A DNA stretch of 60,452 nucleotides from assembly GCA_037447655.1 (NCBI GenBank), contig JBBHKE010000802.1:1-60452 (forward strand), given 5' to 3'. Numbering within the stretch: the first letter of the stretch is position 1; the number at the start of each line of letters is the position of its first letter. This document shows, one piece after another, positions 10,510-21,578 of the stretch. The DNA is from Zygnema cylindricum. Taxonomy: Eukaryota > Streptophyta > Zygnematophyceae > Zygnematales > Zygnemataceae. The notes beneath the pieces were generated by a model. The model made no database searches and was not told the origin of the DNA. It saw nothing but the letters and a program-made list of their open reading frames with translations. The position numbers and the translations under genes were made by a program.

Positions 10510-12690
10510 AAAAAAGTTAAATTTTTGATATGTATTCTGATAATATGTTACAATTTGAACCACATTTTTTTCTTTTCCAAGATAAAGAAAGAAAATAAGT
10601 TTCCCCACAATTTGGTACTATGTTGCAATTTGAAGCACAATTTTTTTTTCAATAAAAGGAAAGATTTATTTTTCATGATTTTATAATTTTTTTGGGAGAG
10701 TCATCTTTTTGATGGACGTTTTGGCTTTTTTTGGTCTTATTTTTTTTTATCTTAAACATGTAAAAAAGAAGTAAAGTAACCGGGCAGTAGTAAAAAAAAA
10801 AAAAAAAAACAAGGTATTAATTTTAACATTGTTATTAGTTAACCGTTAGGATTTTTTTTCTTTTTTTAATTTCTTATTGTTAGTAGTTCTATCTCTACAG
10901 TGACAACGGTTTAGAAAAAACTATGCATTATTTTCTAATTACTGTACATGTCCTAATTCTAGTATCAAATATTTACTATTTTTCATATCGAATGTTAAAG
11001 TTTTGACAACGAGCTTTTAAAAAATTTGAGCTTTGCGTAATATTGTATTGACGAAGGTTGATGTTCTACATTGTCAAAATGGTGTTTCACTCATTTATAG
11101 GAGTTGGTATTGTCTCTTTTTCAAGGCTAGATATTTGGCATTATTTTAGGGTTTCTTACTTTGTTTAGGTGTTGCCGTTATTTTAGGGTTCAATACTTGT
11201 GTTTGAATATGTGGCGTTTCAGATTTCCATACTATTTAAAAAATATGATAGTATTTTAAGGTTCGATGCTTTTTTAGATATGTGCGGTGTATAAGGGTTC
11301 AATACTTCCTTTATATATGTGGCTTTATTTTAGGGTTCGATACTCGATTTATTCAATCCTAAATGAAGGAACCATCAACAACCATGAACAAAAAGGAACT
11401 AAAAAACTAAACTCATGAACACCACTTTTCCAACAAACGAAATTGCTTGTTGATTTTTTAAGCCATTTTCAGCATTTAGCGCCCTTCCAATTTTTGGTAC
11501 GTCTCTCTCTTACTCTCTCAACCCCCTCACACTTTCACTCTCTTCCCCATTTGCTGTTTTGGTAAAAGTTTGTTAAGGGACAAATGCTCTTTTTAACTCA
11601 CCTTAAACTACTGAATATCTCAAATAACTGAATAGTATTCATGTACGAACAAAACTGTTCCCAATTGAAATATGACCAAATTGAACACAATGGCCAAAAT
11701 TTCTAGAAGTACAACATCTTAACTTACTCGGTGGACTTTTTCCTATGAAGTAACATCAAACAAGGAACCTCCAAGGTAAAAAATCAATCAAAGTTTAAAA
11801 AGGACGCCAAAGGGGAACTCCAAGGGTGTCAAAACTCCACTGCTTTCAGGTAACCGAACCAACACTAGGGACATCAATTATGTGGTAGTGTTACAACTCT
11901 TTTTGACTTTCTTGGCATGATCAAAACAGGGAAACTAGAAAAAAACACTCCCGCGAAACTCTCCATGCTTTCTTACATGGACTAGCTTTGGAAACACAGA
12001 TAGTGGAACGCGATTTTATCAGAAGAGATCGCAAAAGACTGGCACTACACCAACGGCTGTTGAAACCTTTGAACGTCTCCGGATTTTTGAAGCATCTTCT
12101 CAGATTTGCACAAGTGGACGTTGCAAGGAGTTAGAGAGGCTTCCTTTTGCAGTTCGCCTGATTTGACCCCAAATCTTCGGCATCGAGGAAAACCTGAATT
12201 CATAAAAACAATAGCGGTTTCTCTTGTTTATAAAATGTATTGATTGGTGTAAAACAAAGAGAGAGTGGCAAGCATGAAATTATAGACTATCTTGCTAACC
12301 TTAGTGCCAATGTCAACTCTTGTATCGGCTTGTTGTTTTTTGTCATTTTCTAATATACACCTCGTCATTGGAACCTGTCACAAAGGTGATAGATCTATCG
12401 ATGCGTGAACAAAATATTACCACATTGTGCGTGTAGAACTTTATAGTGTTTGAAGTTTCGTGACACCAGGATCCATGCGATTTGCAATAATAGAATCACA
12501 TGTATCTTCTGCTTTGACCTCATAAATCTTCACGCATGGTAATGTGTACGGAAGATTTCCTTGTTTGATGCGCATTTGAAAAAGAATTATTCATCAGATA
12601 AATGTAACAGTTAAAGTCAACGTCAATCCTCAACTTTGAAATGCATTTAAATTCCATATTAGAATTAATCATTTGAAAATCAACAAAAAG
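10510..12690. other. AT-rich intergenic DNA
   Basis: No gene recognised. Between about 11130 and 11350 the phrase ttattttagggttcaatact recurs four or five times with changes, a degenerate local repeat containing the TTTAGGG word. At 12175-12200 the minus strand shows an AG (gaattcag) followed by a short open stretch (VFLDAEDLGSNQANCKRKPL then stop) that could be a terminal exon of the host gene described next. This is very uncertain. Confidence 0.4.
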
Positions 12691-12700
12691 TTCTCCAAAC

Positions 12701-12808
12701 CTGCTGGAAAGGCTGATGATTATTGCAATCAAGATCTAGGTTTGGCGAATTTGGTACGAGGAGAGTAGTCATATCGAACATATCTTGAATTGATTCACAG
12801 ATGTCACC
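12701..12808 (-). CDS. Exon-like island of the disrupted host gene
   Basis: On the minus strand a polypyrimidine-AG (ttttttcttccag) precedes 108 bases, exactly 36 codons without a stop (GDICESIQDMFDMTTLLVP followed by NSPNLDLDCNNHQPFQQ), which end in CAG-GTTTGG, an acceptable donor. The phase is 0 at both ends in the open frame. The composition (Cys, Asn, Asp) matches the other islands of this locus. The protein family is not recognised. Confidence 0.4.
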
Positions 12809-13011
12809 CTGGAAGAAAAAAAAAATACAAACATAATCAAATAAATTTTAATCAAACATAACTTACAATCAAAAGCCATACGAAGCCGCCATGAAGTCAA
12901 TAAACAAGGAAGCTTAAATTTCAAAAAACTTATAGTGCACCCAAAAGTAAGTCATTTAAGCCAATAATATTACACACATTGGTAGAAGGAATTCCATTGC
13001 AAAAATTGAAA

Positions 13012-13194
13012 TCATAAATTGGCATCAATCATCTGTTGGAAAAAGCTTTCTGTTGTCTTTTCACCGTATTGCTCCAAATATCCAATCCAGAAAGAATAAT
13101 AAACCGTAGCCACGGTGTATGGAAGAGAGCAGTTGCAATAATCAGTCACATTAACATCTGTTCCGGAGGCAATTGTTTCGAAGGCAATGGGATG
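13012..13194 (-). CDS. Exon-like island with N-glycosylation sequons
   Basis: After a possible acceptor (gaactgcag) the minus strand is open from 13194 to a TGA at 13012. It reads HPIAFETIASGTDVNVTDYC, then NCSLPYTVATVYYSFWIGYL, then EQYGEKTTESFFQQMIDANL. NVT and NCS are N-glycosylation sequons and the Cys pair suggests an extracellular or lumenal protein. Internal donors (ACG-GTTTAT, TACG-GTGAAA) may end the exon before the TGA. I do not recognise the family. The link to the EGF-like exons rests on strand and proximity. Confidence 0.4.
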   Translation of the reverse strand, partial: HPIAFETIASGTDVNVTDYCNCSLPYTVATVYYSFWIGYLEQYGEKTTESFFQQMIDANL

Positions 13195-13730
13195 CTGCAG
13201 TTCAATCGGTGCAATAAAAAGATAGTCCAATTAGTTGAACTTATGTAATGCTTTTGGTGTTCAGCTAGTTAGTCAGAATGTGCTCCTCATATGGTGCATG
13301 TATCTTCTTTAGCTGTTATTTTCAGCTATAAAAAGGCATTTTCACATGAACATGTTTTTGCACGATCTTGTAGATTAGAGACAAAAAGTGAACCATAAAC
13401 AAGCATGAAAGCATTTATTTTTTATGCATACATTTTCAATCAGTTATGCTCCATCTAAAACAAACCGGATGCCCCGAGATAAATCCACACTGGTTATTTT
13501 TTAGCGATACGTGTTATTGTTCAAAGGCCGTGATTTTGTGAACTCCACAAAGTGCTCCCTGTTTTTCTTTTGTTTCACAAATAAGATGCAAAACCAGTTC
13601 ACAAAAAACGAAAAAGGAATCTTAATTGGATAAAGAAAGCAAAACGAGAAAAAGTAAACAAGCATAAGTCAGTTACCGTAATAAGCAATGACAAAAAGCA
13701 ACATAACGCAAAATCGGAAGATATTGATAC
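13195..13730. other. Probable intron of the host gene
   Basis: AT-rich, no feature seen. It lies between two exon-like islands on the minus strand and starts (minus sense) with GTATCAAT at 13730. Confidence 0.35.
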
Positions 13731-13821
13731 CGGATTTTGATTTGCAAATTCAATTTTTGAAATTCCATACACACTGGAGATAAAATTGCAGGTCACATTT
13801 CCACCATCTGTGCACAGTACA
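13731..13821 (-). CDS. Host exon, downstream part, cut by a gypsy insertion
   Basis: The minus strand is open across the insertion site: LPSSEKRRTF lies beyond the gypsy element (20969-20997) and VLCTDGGNVTCN followed by FISSVYGISKIEFANQNP lies here, ending at CCG-GTATCA, a usable donor at 13731. The join removes one copy of the 5-bp target duplication. A second frame is also open for part of the stretch, so the translated frame is not certain. Contains the sequon NVT and two Cys. Confidence 0.45.
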
Positions 13822-14301
13822 TGTAACAGGGTTACAAAAATGTGTACAATATTGTTAGAGGCGAGGCTGCTGTGGTTGCGATTCGAGAGTAGCGCAGATG
13901 CGACGCCAAAGTAGCGCTGCAAAGCAACGTAGCAACTTAGTAGCGTAGTATAGCAACGCAGCGTAGCAACATAGCAACGCCTCAAAATGTAGATTGAACT
14001 CTATTGTTCTAGAAGGATAGTTTGGATAGATCTTGGTTGACCGTGAAGGTCCACGTGTGCATTTGTATAGTACTGGGTTGACTAGTTGATAGATAGTTTA
14101 AATAGTAAAGTAGACCTAGTTAACAAGTAGACTCTTTGAGTAGACCTTCGCAGGGAGCATTCAAATAGTAATCTCCTCTCGATTAATAAAGCTCAACTTT
14201 TATCTGTGATTGCTATGTGGTTCTTGTGTTGCTACGAGGAGATCCCTCGAGTTTTCTGTTGTGCATTGTGGTGTGTTGTGAGGTATTTTGTCCCTTTTAC
14301 A
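13822..14301 (+). repeat. 5' LTR of the gypsy element
   Basis: Begins TGTAACAGGGTTACAAAAA and ends CCCTTTTACA. Collinear with 20485-20963 with scattered substitutions. The minus-strand reading frame over this segment is a shadow. Its middle is rich in gtagcgcagc-like words. Confidence 0.9.
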
Positions 14302-14316
14302 CTGGTATCAAAGCCA
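14302..14316 (+). other. Primer-binding site of the gypsy element
   Basis: CTGGTATCAAAGCC directly abuts the LTR; the TGGTATCA.AGCC core again points to initiator-Met tRNA priming. Confidence 0.75.
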
Positions 14317-14335
14317 ACCCTCGTGACTCGACAGC

Positions 14336-15090
14336 ATGGACGAACACGGCGTATCCACCACGGAGACGTTAGCGCAAGTGCTCCGAGAGTTAGAAAACGT
14401 TAGATTACAGAATGCGCAGCTGAGCAACACCGTCGCAACCTTAGAATCTCGTTTGGTGAACGACCTCATGGAGGCATGGAGAGTGACTTAAGGAGACCGA
14501 ATTTAAGACCTCTTGACGAGTTTGACCCGGCCAAGCACAAGAATCTGGAGTCGTTGTTGTTCTACATTGCGAATTATCTCAAAGATTTTCCTAGCCTATC
14601 AGACCGCGAGAAGATTCACTACGCGGGTGGTCTTCTTAAAGGGGTAGCGGGAGCATGGTGGAGGAAAATGAAGGAAAACGATGAGATACCGACTGTTTGG
14701 GCTTTGTTCATTCAACTCCTCCATGACTCTTAGCAAGCCGTTAACACGGTTAAGGCTGCAAGGGATAAGATTGAAGTTTTGAAGCAACGAACCTCGGTGT
14801 TGGAGTACACGCAGCAGTTCTTGGAGTGCAAAGTCTAAATTCCTACGATGATAGAGGATGAAGCTGTGGATAGTTACGATAAGGGGCTTAAGGCCTCTAT
14901 TCGGAGGGATGTGGAACAATGGCTTGCCCGGGAAAGTACGACCCCTAGTCTCTTGGCAATCATTTAGTTTGTAAAACGGACCGATTTGGTAGACTTCACC
15001 TTCCGTAGACCCTACTATTATAGGTCGAGCAACAGCAAAAGAGGTCGACGAGACGAAGATCGAACCCCCATGGAACTTGGAGCAATTTAT
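14336..15090 (+). pseudogene. Gypsy Gag, degenerate
   Basis: The ATG at 14336 gives MDEHGVSTTETLAQVLRELE with a predicted coiled coil (ENVRLQNAQLSNTVATLESR), stops at about 14490 after a frameshift, and continues from 14476 with RPLDEFDPAKHKNLESLLFY. The retrotransposon Gag core is visible (YAGGLLKGVAGAWWRKMKEN), followed by stops at 14731, 14836 and 14965. No intact zinc knuckle is seen: the basic end (RSSNSKRGRRDEDRTPMELG) leads directly into protease. Confidence 0.8.
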
Positions 15091-15102
15091 TAGGATAAGG
15101 AA

Positions 15103-15490
15103 ATGGTCAATTTGCTTCAGAAAAAGAAGAAGATCACCAAGGCCAAGACCAATGACTTGTCCCCCGAGGAGCTATTCCAAGGTGGAATCGAAGTGAGCGC
15201 AGTTAGCTTCATGGTGGACTTTGGTACATCGGGGAACTTCATCAACGAGATGACGGTGAAAAAGTTGAAACTCCCTCTCGTGGTTCTATCGGATCCTGAG
15301 ACGGTACAATTGGCCGACGGAAGTACCCTATTGATTACTCATCACACTCTAAAGTTACGTGTTGGAATTGGGAAGTTCCACTGGTTTGACACCCTTTAGG
15401 TATTACCGCTTGGAGACCATGAAGTAATCTTGGGGAAACCGTGGCTGCAAAAGTGGAACCTGACGATCGATTGGAGAAGTGGTAACATGA
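15103..15490 (+). pseudogene. Gypsy aspartic protease, degenerate
   Basis: Retropepsin-like segment with VDFGTSGNFINEMTVKKLKL in place of the usual D-S/T-G-A..NFI, so the active-site Asp is present but the following Ser/Thr is Phe. ETVQLADGSTL and LGDHEVILGKPWLQKWN are typical of plant gypsy proteases. The frame is broken by TAG at 15397-15399. Confidence 0.8.
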
Positions 15491-15745
15491 GAGAAAATAA
15501 AAGGTAAAAAATAGTTTGAGGTAAAGGTGGGAGCGGCTGGTAAGGGATAGGATGAGGGACGCCTGCTTTCCACCTTACACCTTAAGAGGGCACTCAAGAA
15601 AGGGGAAACAGTTGGTATGGCGGTCGGCCAACCTATGGAGGAGACAAAGGAGGGGATTTGAGAGGAATGGGGTAATAAAGATTGTGACTTCGACTCAAAA
15701 GAAGGTAATGACACCGGAAAGTCTTCCGTAGAGGCAGCGCAATCC

Positions 15746-17115
15746 GTGACAAAACTTCTCGAGGAGTATGTTGATGTCTTTCCCCCGAAGCTCCCGGAAG
15801 GTTTACCTCCGAAGTGCGAAGTAGACCACAAAATAGAGCTTGTTCTCAGAGCAGTACCCCCAGCAAATCGGATGTACAAGATGAGCTACACCGAATTAGA
15901 TGAACTCAAAAAACAGCTTCCGGAGTTGGTCGAAGCCTGAGCAATGGAACCGAGCAAGTCACCCTATGGAGCCCCCGTCCACTTCCTGAATAAGAAAGAT
16001 GGAGGTTTTCGTATGTGTGTGCAATATCGAGCGCTAAATAAGTTGATGGTGAATAATGGGTACCCTTTACCAAGGATAGATGAGTTGTAAGACAGGTTAA
16101 GAGGTGCCAAATATTTTTCGAAGATCGACTTACGAAGTGGTTATCACCAAATCACAATTGCCGAAAAAGATGTGGAAAAGACCGCATTTCGGAACTCGAT
16201 ACGGTCTTTTCCAATTTTTGGTTATGCCATTTGGGTTGACCAACGCGCCGGCGACCTTTATGCACTTGATGAACTCAATCTTTCGGCAATATTTGGACTC
16301 CTTCATAATTGTCTTCTTGGACGACATCTTGGTGTATAGCAAGACATTGGAGGATCATGCGGAGCACCTGCGAACGGTTTTACAAGTCATTTGGGAGAAC
16401 AAGTCGAACGCGAATAGAAGTAAATGTGACTTCTTGAATGAGAAAATTGAGCTTTTGGGTCATGTGGTGAGCCGGGATGGATCGCAGTGGAACCGAATAA
16501 AACTAGGGCAATGAAATAGTGGCCGAAGCTGACCAACGTTAGAGAGTTACAAAGCTTTCTTGGATTATGCTCCTACTATCGCCATTTCGTAAAAGGTTTC
16601 GCAAAAACTGTTGCACCACTCACAAACTTACCTAAGAATGACGTGCCCTATGAGTGGAAAACGACGCAAGGGGCAGCCTTTGACACGCTAAAGGAGCGGT
16701 TGGTTACCGGCCTTGTGTTAGCTGTTCGCGACGCAGAGTTACTTTGGACGATAATTACCGATGCCAACGATACGGTTATTGAAGCGATTCTTATGCAAGA
16801 TCAGAGGCAAGGGCCTTTAACTCATTGCCTACGACAGTCGGAAACTAAAGGCAGCGGAACTTAACTCGGCCACGCATGAAAAGGAGACAATAGCAATTAT
16901 TAACGCGCTGGAATTTTGGAAATGCTACGTTCAAGGGAAGCGGATCACCATCATCACCGATCACCACGCCTTACAATATCTTCAGACACAACCAAAGTTG
17001 TCAAAGAAACAAGTGCGATGGATGACGTTTCTTGAGACCTTCGGACCGGAGTTAACTATTGAGTATAAACCGGGCATGACACACCAGGCAAATGCGTTGT
17101 CGAGAAGACCAGGAG
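15746..17115 (+). pseudogene. Gypsy reverse transcriptase and RNase H, degenerate
   Basis: Starts near LLEEYVDVFPPKLPEGLPP, the normal entry into gypsy RT. Visible motifs are [52 protein letters not shown] and the catalytic box [11 protein letters not shown] near 16313-16345. RNase H follows (KEKETIAIINALEFWK, ITDHHALQYL) and ends HQANALSRRPG. In-frame stops at 15938 and 16088 and frameshifts near 16130, 16490 and 16830 inactivate it. Confidence 0.88.
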
Positions 17116-18250
17116 TAGATGCGCCAGTGACGGAGCAAGGTTCGCAATTATCGCAAGATCAAAGCGAAAGTTCTGTGAGCAAGGACACCGCAGCGTCGGA
17201 CAAAGCGCAGGATCCGAAAATCAGCGCACTGACAAGTACGGTACAAGTGGATGATCAGTGGCTGCATAGGATCAAGGCTGCATACAACGAAGAGGATGCC
17301 ATCAAGGAACTGGTTAAACGGAAGGTATTGGTTAGAACTGCCAACGATATAAGGCGGTACAGACGGAGTCACACAAGGAGACTATATGTTCCGACAAACC
17401 AAGAGATACGTCATACTATCCTAAAATTAAGTCATGACGAGCCCTTCAGTGGAAATTTTGGAGGAGATAAAATAATTGCACGCGTTGCTGAGGCGTATTA
17501 TTGGCCGAACATGACTCGGGACACTGCAAAATATGTCAAAACATGCGACTCTTGTAACAGAAATAAATCGGAATCGGGTCATCAAGGTTTGTTGCAACCT
17601 CTGTCGATACCATCTGATCATTGGGAAGCGATTTTGATGGACTTCATCGTTGCTCTTCCGTTGACTCGGGAAGGATATCACTCCATCTTCGTCGTCGTGG
17701 ATTATGTGACGAAAATTGCCCATTTCCTACCCACGACAACCACAGCAAAAGCTCGGGATGTGGTAGACTTATTCTTTCTGGAGATATTCTGCCATCACGG
17801 CCTTTCGAAAAGGATCGTCAACGACTGTGAAAGAAAGTTTGTTAGCCACTTCTAGAGAAGTCTGTTCAAGTTGTGTGGAACGATGTTAGCCATGTCTACG
17901 GCTTCTCACCCTTAGACCGATGGTCAGACCGAAAGGGTAAACATGACTTTGGAGGAGGCTTTTCGGGCTTATGTATCGGTGCACCAAACGGATTGGGTGA
18001 ACCATTTGACGGCGATTGAGGTGGCGTATAATATTGCGGTGCACTTGTCCACTAATACTACGCCATTTTCCCTCAATGGGCAACAACCCATCCTTCCCCA
18101 AAATTTATTGGTCACGGATTGCCCTACGCCCGCAGCTCTGACTTTGCAAAATTGTTGCAAGAGAATCTGGAAAAGGGGGCGAAGGCCTTCGAGCTTGCAA
18201 AAGACCCTCAAAAGTCGCAGGTTGACGTTCTCCGGAAGGACATCGTCTTT
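17116..18250 (+). pseudogene. Gypsy integrase, degenerate
   Basis: Zinc-binding domain with H (LSHDEPFSGNFGGDKI) and CDSCNRNKS, then the catalytic core: AILMDFIVALPL for the first Asp and LSKRIVNDCERKFVSHF for the second Asp. The normal reading there is S-D-R-D..F; here it is N-D-C-E-R. TDGQTERVNMTLEEAFRAYV carries the Glu. Stops at 17853 and 17914 and a frameshift near 18120 interrupt it. Confidence 0.88.
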
Positions 18251-18354
18251 AGTGTGGGTGATAAGGTTTACCTTAATATGGCAAACATGTCATTACCAGG
18301 TGCCCTCTCCAAGAATTGGCACCGAGATTTTGGCGTCCATTCACAGTCATTTGA

Positions 18355-18690
18355 AAGGTGGGAGAAGTGGCCTATAAATTAAATATTCCAAAGGAATGGC
18401 ATATCCACAATGTTTTCAATGTCTATCGACTCAAGCCGTTTTGCGACCCTAATTCGATTTTTCCTAATCGACGCCCGCATACCCTATTACCGCCCGTTCG
18501 GGGTACCTCGGACGAGTACGAGGTGGGGGAGATCTTTCAGTCGCGTCGCCTTTGAAATTCTAACTCCACACAATATTTGGTGCGTTAGAAGGGCTACAAA
18601 GTTGAGGACGATTCTTAGGTGGACGAGAAGGATCTGCATTCACCCGATTTGCTGCGCCGGTTTACGCAGTGCGGACACTCAGCTTAATCG
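18355..18690 (+). pseudogene. Gypsy integrase tail with chromodomain
   Basis: KLNIPKEWHIHNVFNVYRLK is the conserved GPY/F-side end of gypsy integrase. It is followed by DEYEVGEIFQSRR and, across frame breaks, GYKVEDDS-stop-VDEKDLHSPDLLRRF, the pattern of a chromodomain (y.VE.Il..R ... W.gy....sWe....l). A chromodomain assigns the element to the chromovirus branch, which in plants often targets heterochromatin. Confidence 0.75.
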
Positions 18691-19159
18691 GAAGGGCAAT
18701 CGCAAAGGACGCGATAAAGGAACGAATTGCAATGTCGCAACCATCGCAATCATCTTGGGGACTCGGTGAAGGAACGCAGCGGCGATAATAACGTTTGCGC
18801 AACACTATGGTTGCGCAGCCACCAAAGCGCACCATAGCAGCAATGGCGTCAAAGAATCGCAGCGCCACTACTGCGCTGCCAGGAAATCGCAAGAGCGCAG
18901 TTGTGCGTCACAACATTGTTGATGATGAACTCGCGGTTTCGTTGCTGCAGCGCAATTTAAGAAATATTGGACGTTGCGATACCCTCGCACGCTGCGATGT
19001 TTGCAAAAATCCAACAGTGAAACCCTCAACCCTCGCGGGTAAAGCCGCCATCAGCCTTCGCGACCTACCTAGTCGACGCAGTTTGGAGAGCGTCTCGTTC
19101 TGCACAGCCAGCTTATCTTCACTCCTCGAATTACGTGAATTATCCTACAGAACAACATC

Positions 19160-20440
19160 CATGGCGTTGTCGTCCTCTCCACCTCCGAAAAAGAGGAGAC
19201 TTGCACGGGTAGTGTAGAAGGATATACCCCGCCCGGATAGATTGTTAGTGGCGGCGGATGTCATGGTAGAGGCGGACTGGAGGAGGGAGGTAGAGGCAGT
19301 GTCGGAATTGGAAGAGACAGCTAGTAGCGAGGCAGGGCCAGCGGAGACCAATGGAGGAGAGGGGTCAGAAAATTCGCGGGACCCCTAGTACAACCCACTC
19401 GAAGAGGAGGATCAGGAGGATGAAAAATACCATGAAATCTTAGACGCAGATGAGTCGGAACAGGAACGAACACCCCCAAAAAAAGAGGAGCGTGCTTCGG
19501 ATCTAGAGGTGATGAGGGACTCTAATAAAGAGAGCACTGCAGACGAGCAGTCCTCGGAGAGTTCAGAAAAGAGGGCTGGGGCACAGTATCCCAACGGGGT
19601 TGACGTATTTTTTCTACAACGGGAAAAAGGGGAGACGCAAGGAGAGTGAAAAGAGAGAAGAAATTCTCGATTACCTCTTTCCACCACCTGTCGACACCTG
19701 ACATTCGAACCTTACCTTCAGCTTTACCTAGCGCTTTTTTTGGGATCCTTCGTAATGGCCCGCAGCGTAGAGACACGAAAACTCGGGGACCCTATTAATA
19801 TCCTCGCTGACGTGCGGTCACACCCAGCCTAGAATTTTATGAGGACGAAGGACCTAGGGAATAACCATAAGGATTATGTGTAGTTAAACCCTCATGCCCT
19901 ACCTTTCGTGGATGTAGTTTAAGATCACTACCGATAAAAGGTGGATGTTCTTGGGTTGCTCTGCCATTTATCATCCGTGGGAAGTTCCTCTTCATGACAT
20001 CATCTCTCAAGCGGAGGTCACACCTGAGGTACGGGCACTTAAGTTGGCCTGAAAGAACGCTCTACAATGGGCCAGAGCAGTCAGGAAACACGTTTCTTTC
20101 AAACTAAGGAAGGTACATTGGTGGGAACCAACCTATGAGGTGGTGGAAGGAGCACAAGAGATTGAAGAACCCGAAGCTCCCCAAGTTCCACTACCCAAAG
20201 AACTTGCACTGGCGGCCATTCCATCGCAACCCGAGGCACCAACGGCGACACAGGAGGAAGGGGAGGACCTACTTTAGGAGTTGATCACTTGAAGACGCTT
20301 GGCAACGGTGGACCATCATATTGCGATGCTGGAAACTCGATGTGAGCAGCTCCAAGATCAACTTGATGCTCTACGAGAGGAATTTGAGGAGTGCCCTGAA
20401 GAGACATACTGCATACTCCTTCAACTTCAGTTTCCCTGAT
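19160..20440 (+). pseudogene. Extra 3' coding region of the gypsy element
   Basis: Sense-strand region after the chromodomain and before the purine tract, with coding character but many stops. It begins MALSSSPPPKKRRLARVV, with a classical nuclear-localisation-like PPKKRRLAR. A strongly acidic stretch follows (NPLEEEDQEDEKYHEILDAD), then a segment with WEVPLHDIISQAEVTPEVRA and VHWWEPTYEVVEGAQEIEEP. It ends in a heptad-rich segment (LATVDHHIAMLETRCEQLQD) close to 20290-20400. It is not RT, integrase or an obvious envelope: no signal peptide or membrane segment is visible. It may be a transduced host gene or a lineage-specific accessory ORF. Confidence 0.55.
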
Positions 20441-20484
20441 GTAAGTAAAGTTTGACGGGACGCCGAATCCTTAGTGGGAGGCAT

Positions 20485-20963
20485 TGTAACAGGCTACAAA
20501 AATGTGTACAATATTGTTAGAGGTGAGGCTGCTGAGGTTGCGGTTCCAAAGCAGCGCAGCTGCGACGCCAGAGTAGCGCAACAAAGCAATGTGGCAACTT
20601 AGTAGTGTAGTATAGAAACGCAGCGTAGCAGCATAGCAACGCCGCAGAATGTAGATTGAACTGCATACTTTTAGAAGGATAGTTTGGATAGATCTCGGTT
20701 GACCGTGAAGGTCCACATGTACATTTGTATAGAACTAGGTTAACTAGTGGATGGATGGTTTTAATAGTAAAAGAGACCTAGTCAACAAGTAGACTCTTTG
20801 AGAAGACCTTCGCATTGAGCATTCAACTTGTAATCTCCTCCCGATGAATAAAGCTCAACTTTTATTTGTGATTTTTGTGTGGTTATGCTGTTGCTATGAG
20901 GAGATCCCTGGAGTTTTCCGTTGTGCATTGTGTTGTGTTGTATGGTATTTTGTCCCTTTTATA
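20485..20963 (+). repeat. 3' LTR of the gypsy element
   Basis: Begins TGTAACAGGCTACAAAAAT and ends CCCTTTTATA, followed by GTATA. Collinear with the 5' LTR. Confidence 0.9.
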
Positions 20964-20968
20964 GTATA

Positions 20969-20997
20969 AAAGTTCTTCTCTTTTCCGAGGATGGCAG
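20969..20997 (-). CDS. Host exon, upstream part, cut by the gypsy insertion
   Basis: On the minus strand ccactttttgcag is a strong acceptor with a pyrimidine tract. The exon begins at 20997 (CTGCCATCC...) and runs into the gypsy target site, continuing at 13821. Only 29 bases remain on this side. Confidence 0.45.
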
Positions 20998-20999
20998 CT

Positions 21000-21403
21000 G
21001 CAAAAAGTGGACCATGGTGGAAAGATTAGAGTTTTGGTACAAACTTCACATGGATAACAACACCTAAATATAGAAACAATTTGAACTGTTTACTACAGCA
21101 TAACTATGAAACTACCAAATTGCCTTATACTGTTCAACCTTGCTCTATATCATGATAGATTTCCGGGAGAGTTAGTTCCATGTTACTAGTGAGTTTGGTA
21201 CTTTCTTTAGATTGTTACTACTAAGATAGCTTTGCTTACCTACTTCTAAAGTTGTCAATAATACAAAAAAATGTATGAATCTTAAAAAATCGCACAGTCA
21301 TGTTTTATGACTAATCGGGTTGCCTTGTAGTATCGCCAATAAAATCGTATCTATAATTGCCCTATGATCTGGAACACATGTGAGTTTGTTAGATGTCAAT
21401 GAC
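21000..21403. other. Probable intron between EGF exon and split exon
   Basis: AT-rich, nothing recognisable. On the minus strand it would start GTCATTGA at 21403 and end ttttgcag at 20998. Confidence 0.35.
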
Positions 21404-21560
21404 CTGGCTCACATGTAAGAAGGTTCTCAACTTCGCGCGCCGAATAGCCCCTAGGGCAAACACAAAGGTAAGTTTCCAGATAAAGCACAAAATTCACGCA
21501 AACTCCCACGCCACATGGATTTTTGGAGGTAAATAGGCACAAATTGGCCGCATGGCCAAA
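21404..21560 (-). CDS. EGF-like domain exon of the host gene
   Basis: The minus-strand frame reads NLCLFTSKNPCGVGVCVNFV, then LYLETYLCVCPRGYSAREVE, then NLLTCEPG. It shows six cysteines in EGF order (C-x6-C-x4-C-x10-C-x-C-x13-C) with the usual C-x-C-P-x-G-Y. It ends in phase 1 at CCAG-GTCATT, the phase typical of EGF exons. The left (upstream) splice site is not clear: the frame is open to 21578. EGF modules occur in secreted or cell-surface proteins. The gene appears to continue through the split exon and the islands at 13194-12701. Confidence 0.55.
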
Positions 21561-21578
21561 AAAAGCATCAATTTCCAT

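Larger units (their letters stand above)
13822..20963 (+). mobile_element. Ty3/gypsy chromodomain retrotransposon (chromovirus type)
   Basis: LTRs at 13822-14301 and 20485-20963 (480 and 479 bp). The flanking duplication is GTACA (13817-13821) and GTATA (20964-20968), one mismatch. The 5' LTR ends TTTTACA; the 3' LTR ends TTTTATA, so its terminal CA has mutated. The primer site CTGGTATCAAAGCC follows the 5' LTR and the purine tract AGTGGGAGGC precedes the 3' LTR. The order gag, protease, RT, RNase H, integrase, chromodomain defines Ty3/gypsy. Many stops of TAG/TGA type and frameshifts show this is an old copy. About 1.8 kb between the chromodomain and the 3' LTR hold an additional degenerate coding region. 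Confidence 0.93.

Noticed and set aside
9613-10528. Poly-proline (minus) and poly-glycine (plus) reading frames
   Set aside because: They arise from the purine-rich and G-run DNA and have no other protein character.
15403-15879. 158-codon minus-strand frame in the gypsy element
   Set aside because: It is antisense to the protease/RT coding region and is a shadow.
19160-20440. Envelope gene in the gypsy element
   Set aside because: The region is in the env position but shows no signal peptide, membrane segment or cleavage site; it is basic/acidic and coiled-coil-like instead.
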